The notes beneath the pieces are model-generated. The model was not told the origin of the DNA. It made no database searches and saw only the letters and a list, made by a program, of their open reading frames with translations. The position numbers were made by a program, and so were the translations under genes. Of a stretch of DNA of 8,151 nucleotides, positions 6,060 through 8,151 are shown piece by piece. The stretch is taken from the NCBI GenBank assembly GCA_012521625.1, contig JAAYLY010000141.1, positions 1 to 8,151 on the forward strand. The letters run 5' to 3'. How positions within the stretch are numbered: position 1 is the first letter of the stretch; every line of letters begins with the position of its first letter. Source of the stretch: Tissierellia bacterium. GTDB taxonomy: Bacteria; Bacillota; Clostridia; Tissierellales; Tissierellaceae.

Positions 6060-6257
6060 AGCTCGCGGTACCACCCTAATTAGGTAATTATCCTCACTCG
6101 AAATTTTTAACGCAAAAAGCGAACAATCCTTATCAGATTGCTAACTCCAAGGTGTCAAACGCCAAACTTAAGTATCGGATTCCCACCATCACCGACTCTC
6201 TGAAACTTAACTGTTTAACGCCTTCCTCTTCATCGTTATTTTATATATGGTCTTTTT
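6019..6257 (-). promoter_or_regulatory. T-box riboswitch leader of aspS, tRNA-Asp responsive
   Basis: Untranslated leader that reads tRNA-Asp charging and permits aspS transcription when uncharged tRNA binds. Stem I has upper-helix arms TTAAGT (6210-6205) and ACTTAA (6173-6168), a CAGAGAG kink-turn-like segment (6202-6196), a distal helix TCGG (6195-6192) with CCGA (6178-6175), and an apical loop containing GGTGGGAAT. The proposed specifier is GAC (6156-6154, Asp), followed by A and then CCTT, which can pair with AAGG (6224-6221). A later hairpin CAATC (6140-6136) with GATTG (6128-6124) fits stem III. The T-box sequence AGGGTGGTACCGCG is at 6077-6064. Its TGGT bulge can pair with the acceptor end GCCA expected of tRNA-Asp (discriminator G, via G-U). 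AGGG (6077-6074) can pair with CCCT (6049-6046) as antiterminator. The fold is hand-drawn. Confidence 0.93.
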
Positions 6258-6263
6258 AAATAA

Positions 6264-6292
6264 ATTATAGTTTATAAGCATCTATTTGTCAA
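6264..6292 (-). promoter_or_regulatory. Consensus sigma-A promoter of the aspS unit
   Basis: Minus-strand TTGACA (6292-6287) and TATAAT (6269-6264) are both perfect hexamers with the optimal 17-nt spacing. Transcription should start near 6257, immediately upstream of the T-box stem I. This gives aspS a promoter separate from hemZ. The 100 nt between this promoter and the hemZ stop shows no clear terminator or other element to my eye. Confidence 0.85.
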
Positions 6293-6394
6293 TTAACATA
6301 TGCAGCCAATATAAGCCTAAACTCATATCCCTACACCTCTATCTTTTTACAGCTGGTTAATTAAAATACTAAAATGAAATCCACCTATGGTATC

Positions 6395-7906
6395 TCAATA
6401 AAGGCTTTTTATAAACTCCCTCTTCTTAGCCAACAACTCATCTATCCTTTGGGAATAGACTATTAGGTCCCTAAAGTTTGGCAGCCTTTCTATCCTATTT
6501 TCCTCTGGATAGAAGAACTTAGAAACTGCTCCTACTCCGGCCCCGATGGTAGTCTCCTTCTCCTCCATCATGCTAATATTATAGATACACTCCTTATTAA
6601 CCTTAGCATAGCCGATGTTTTCCAAATTACCAAGGATCTGCTTCTGCCTATATAGGTAGTATGGAGACATGCCCATTTCTTTAGCCTTCTTGGCCGTAAG
6701 GTCTAGCATCTTATGGATTTCAGCAGATCTTAAGTCCAACTCTTCCTTATTTATAAGCTTAGACCCTCTCTTTAGGGAAAGGGTATGAACCGTTAGGTTT
6801 TCTGGATCCAGCTTTTTAATCTCCTCCAGGCTATATTCCACATCCCCCAGGTCCTCCCCAGGCAGGCCTATTATTATATCCATATTTATATCAAAGCCTA
6901 AATCCTTAGCTAAAGCATAACTTTTTCTTATGGAGTCCACATCATGATGCCTGCCTATGGCTATTAGGGTCTTTAGGTTCATAGTCTGAGGATTGATACT
7001 AATCCTATCTACTTCCATATCCCTAAGCATCCTTAAGTTTTCCTCATTTAAGGTATCAGGCCTACCGGCTTCTACGGTAAACTCCTTAATATGGCCTTTA
7101 AAATTGTCCCTTACACTGGCGATTATCCTCTCCAGATCCCTAGTCTTTATGGAGGTAGGGGTCCCTCCCCCTATATAGACGGTGTTAAGCTTTAAATCCA
7201 TAACCATACCAGCTATGGTCTTAAGCTCAAGAATAAGGGTATCCACATACTCCTCTACCCTGGTATAATCCTTTCCAATCCCAAAGGCTGGGAAGGAGCA
7301 GTAGACACACCTACTGGGGCAGAAGGGAATATGGATGTATAGACTAAACTTCCTCCTGTCCAAGGGATAGATATACTTCAGCTGGACCTTGGCAATATCT
7401 ACCATCAAGTCCGCCTTATCCTTACGAATCCTAAATTCCCCCATTAGGATCTGTTTTGCTTTATCCTCATCCATATTGTTCAAAAGTTCATGGGCCACCT
7501 TTATAGGCCTAATGCCCGTCAGTATGCCCCAGGGGACATCAAAATCAACTAAATCTATTAAGGCATCATAGATGGACCTCTTAATGGCATTTTTAACTAT
7601 CCGCCTTTTAGGAAGTCCCTCTATCTCTATTTTAACCGTATCTATAATGATCTCCTTAATAAGCTCTCCAGCCCTATAAACTCTAGAAATTGCCAAGCTA
7701 ACACCTTCTGGACTTTCCAATAGGCTTTCTATAAATAGGCCGTCTGAGTAGGCTAAATTTATGGCCTCTAAATTTGAACCATCCAAATTAAGTCCATCAG
7801 TGAAGCTTTCTTCTACAAATTCTATCTCCCTAGCAGGGAAAAATACCCGAATTAGCTCAAAGAGATCGTTCCTATACTCATGTCCTTCTAAATAAACCCT
7901 AATCAA
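6395..7906 (-). CDS. hemZ: HemZ-type radical SAM protein (coproporphyrinogen dehydrogenase family)
   Basis: Radical SAM enzyme of the HemN/HemZ family; family annotation is oxygen-independent decarboxylation of coproporphyrinogen III to protoporphyrinogen IX. The 503-residue length is close to Bacillus HemZ. An N-terminal domain of about 180 residues, not found in HemN, precedes the radical SAM core. The core has Y190-x-H-I-P-F-C with the 4Fe-4S cysteines C196, C200 and C203 (CxxxCxxC), then the SAM-binding GGGTP (246-250). Further family strings are VEAGRPDTL near 278, NPQTMN near 305 and DIIIGLPGED near 343. The start is TTG 7906 with AGGTGA (7916-7911) 4 nt upstream; no other in-frame start is plausible. 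It follows the hydrolase gene by 23 nt, so they are probably co-transcribed from a promoter outside the window. True heme synthesis cannot be shown here, since no other heme gene is visible. Confidence 0.9.
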   Translation of the reverse strand: MIRVYLEGHEYRNDLFELIRVFFPAREIEFVEESFTDGLNLDGSNLEAINLAYSDGLFIESLLESPEGVSLAISRVYRAGELIKEIIIDTVKIEIEGLPKRRIVKNAIKRSIYDALIDLVDFDVPWGILTGIRPIKVAHELLNNMDEDKAKQILMGEFRIRKDKADLMVDIAKVQLKYIYPLDRRKFSLYIHIPFCPSRCVYCSFPAFGIGKDYTRVEEYVDTLILELKTIAGMVMDLKLNTVYIGGGTPTSIKTRDLERIIASVRDNFKGHIKEFTVEAGRPDTLNEENLRMLRDMEVDRISINPQTMNLKTLIAIGRHHDVDSIRKSYALAKDLGFDINMDIIIGLPGEDLGDVEYSLEEIKKLDPENLTVHTLSLKRGSKLINKEELDLRSAEIHKMLDLTAKKAKEMGMSPYYLYRQKQILGNLENIGYAKVNKECIYNISMMEEKETTIGAGVGAVSKFFYPEENRIERLPNFRDLIVYSQRIDELLAKKREFIKSLY

Positions 7907-7929
7907 GTTATCACCTATTCTTATGCTTC

Positions 7930-8151
7930 TTATGCCAGGAAGGGATTGTAGAACTTCTCATATTGAATTGTAGAAGCCTCCCCATGACCTGGTAACACTT
8001 GCACATAGTCACCTAGAACTAGTAATTTTCCCTTGATTGACTTTATTATCTCATCGAAGCTTCCACCGGGAAAATCAGTCCTGCCTACAGAGGATTTAAA
8101 GAGGGTATCCCCTGATATTAGGTAATCATCTAGCTTAATACAGATGGAACC
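7930..8151 (-). CDS. Metallo-beta-lactamase-fold hydrolase, glyoxalase II-like (C-terminal part, 5' end off window)
   Basis: Only the last 73 residues are present; the frame is open to the right edge. They contain LISGDTLF with the metal-bridging Asp, then SVGRTDFPGGS, and near the end VLPGHGEAST with the last metal-binding His, followed by EKFYNPFLA. This is the characteristic C-terminal half of the small YqgX/YcbL-type hydrolases related to glyoxalase II, which bind two metal ions and act on thioesters or related substrates in the cytosol. The HxHxDH motif would lie outside the window. The substrate cannot be told. The stop is 23 nt from the hemZ start. An MBL hydrolase before hemZ is a common clostridial arrangement as I know it. 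Confidence 0.9.
   Translation of the reverse strand, partial: GSICIKLDDYLISGDTLFKSSVGRTDFPGGSFDEIIKSIKGKLLVLGDYVQVLPGHGEASTIQYEKFYNPFLA

Noticed and set aside
6301..6394. Terminator after hemZ
   Set aside because: Only 3-bp inverted repeats such as ACC/GGT near the stop are visible, with no stable stem followed by a T-run.

Overview
The window looks like chromosomal core-gene territory of a low-GC anaerobic Firmicute, probably clostridial and possibly Tissierellales-like. The basis is AT-rich intergenic DNA, frequent AGG and ATA codons, strong AGGAGG ribosome sites, two TTG starts, a T-box leader, a split ThrE exporter and HemZ in place of other HemN forms. The genus cannot be fixed from the sequence alone. 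The genes appear intact apart from those cut by the window edges.

Layout, left to right. Positions 1-128 (minus strand) hold a short inverted repeat, a promoter-like site and a purine-rich ribosome site that lead into a gene off the left edge; this could be the left end of an IS200/IS605-type element. Next is glyA (minus), followed by a hairpin just past its stop. glyA is divergent from a two-gene ThrE-type threonine/serine exporter (plus), and they share an intergenic region of about 140 bp. The exporter converges on a minus-strand unit read in the order aspS, tcdA, an RseC/MucC-family membrane protein, and a CsoR/CstR-family repressor. The converging genes overlap by 4 bp at their stops, and the best terminator candidate for each direction lies inside the opposing coding sequence. 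The aspS unit has its own consensus promoter (TTGACA, 17 bp, TATAAT) and a T-box leader with an Asp specifier GAC, a conserved T-box sequence and a terminator hairpin. Further right, also on the minus strand, are hemZ and the C-terminal part of a glyoxalase II-like metallo-beta-lactamase-fold hydrolase.

How the genes fit together. Uncharged tRNA-Asp should control aspS and, by read-through, tcdA (tRNA A37 hypermodification), the RseC-like protein (redox-type Cys cluster) and the repressor. The repressor lacks the copper-ligand His of CsoR and has only Cys31 and Cys60, the pattern of the persulfide sensor CstR. The glyA/exporter pair joins serine-glycine interconversion with serine/threonine efflux. 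No wholly new system is evident. The points most worth checking are the overlapping Asp/His triplets (GACAC) in the T-box specifier region although no hisS is present here, the interlocked convergent terminators, and the CstR-like repressor in an aminoacyl-tRNA synthetase operon.
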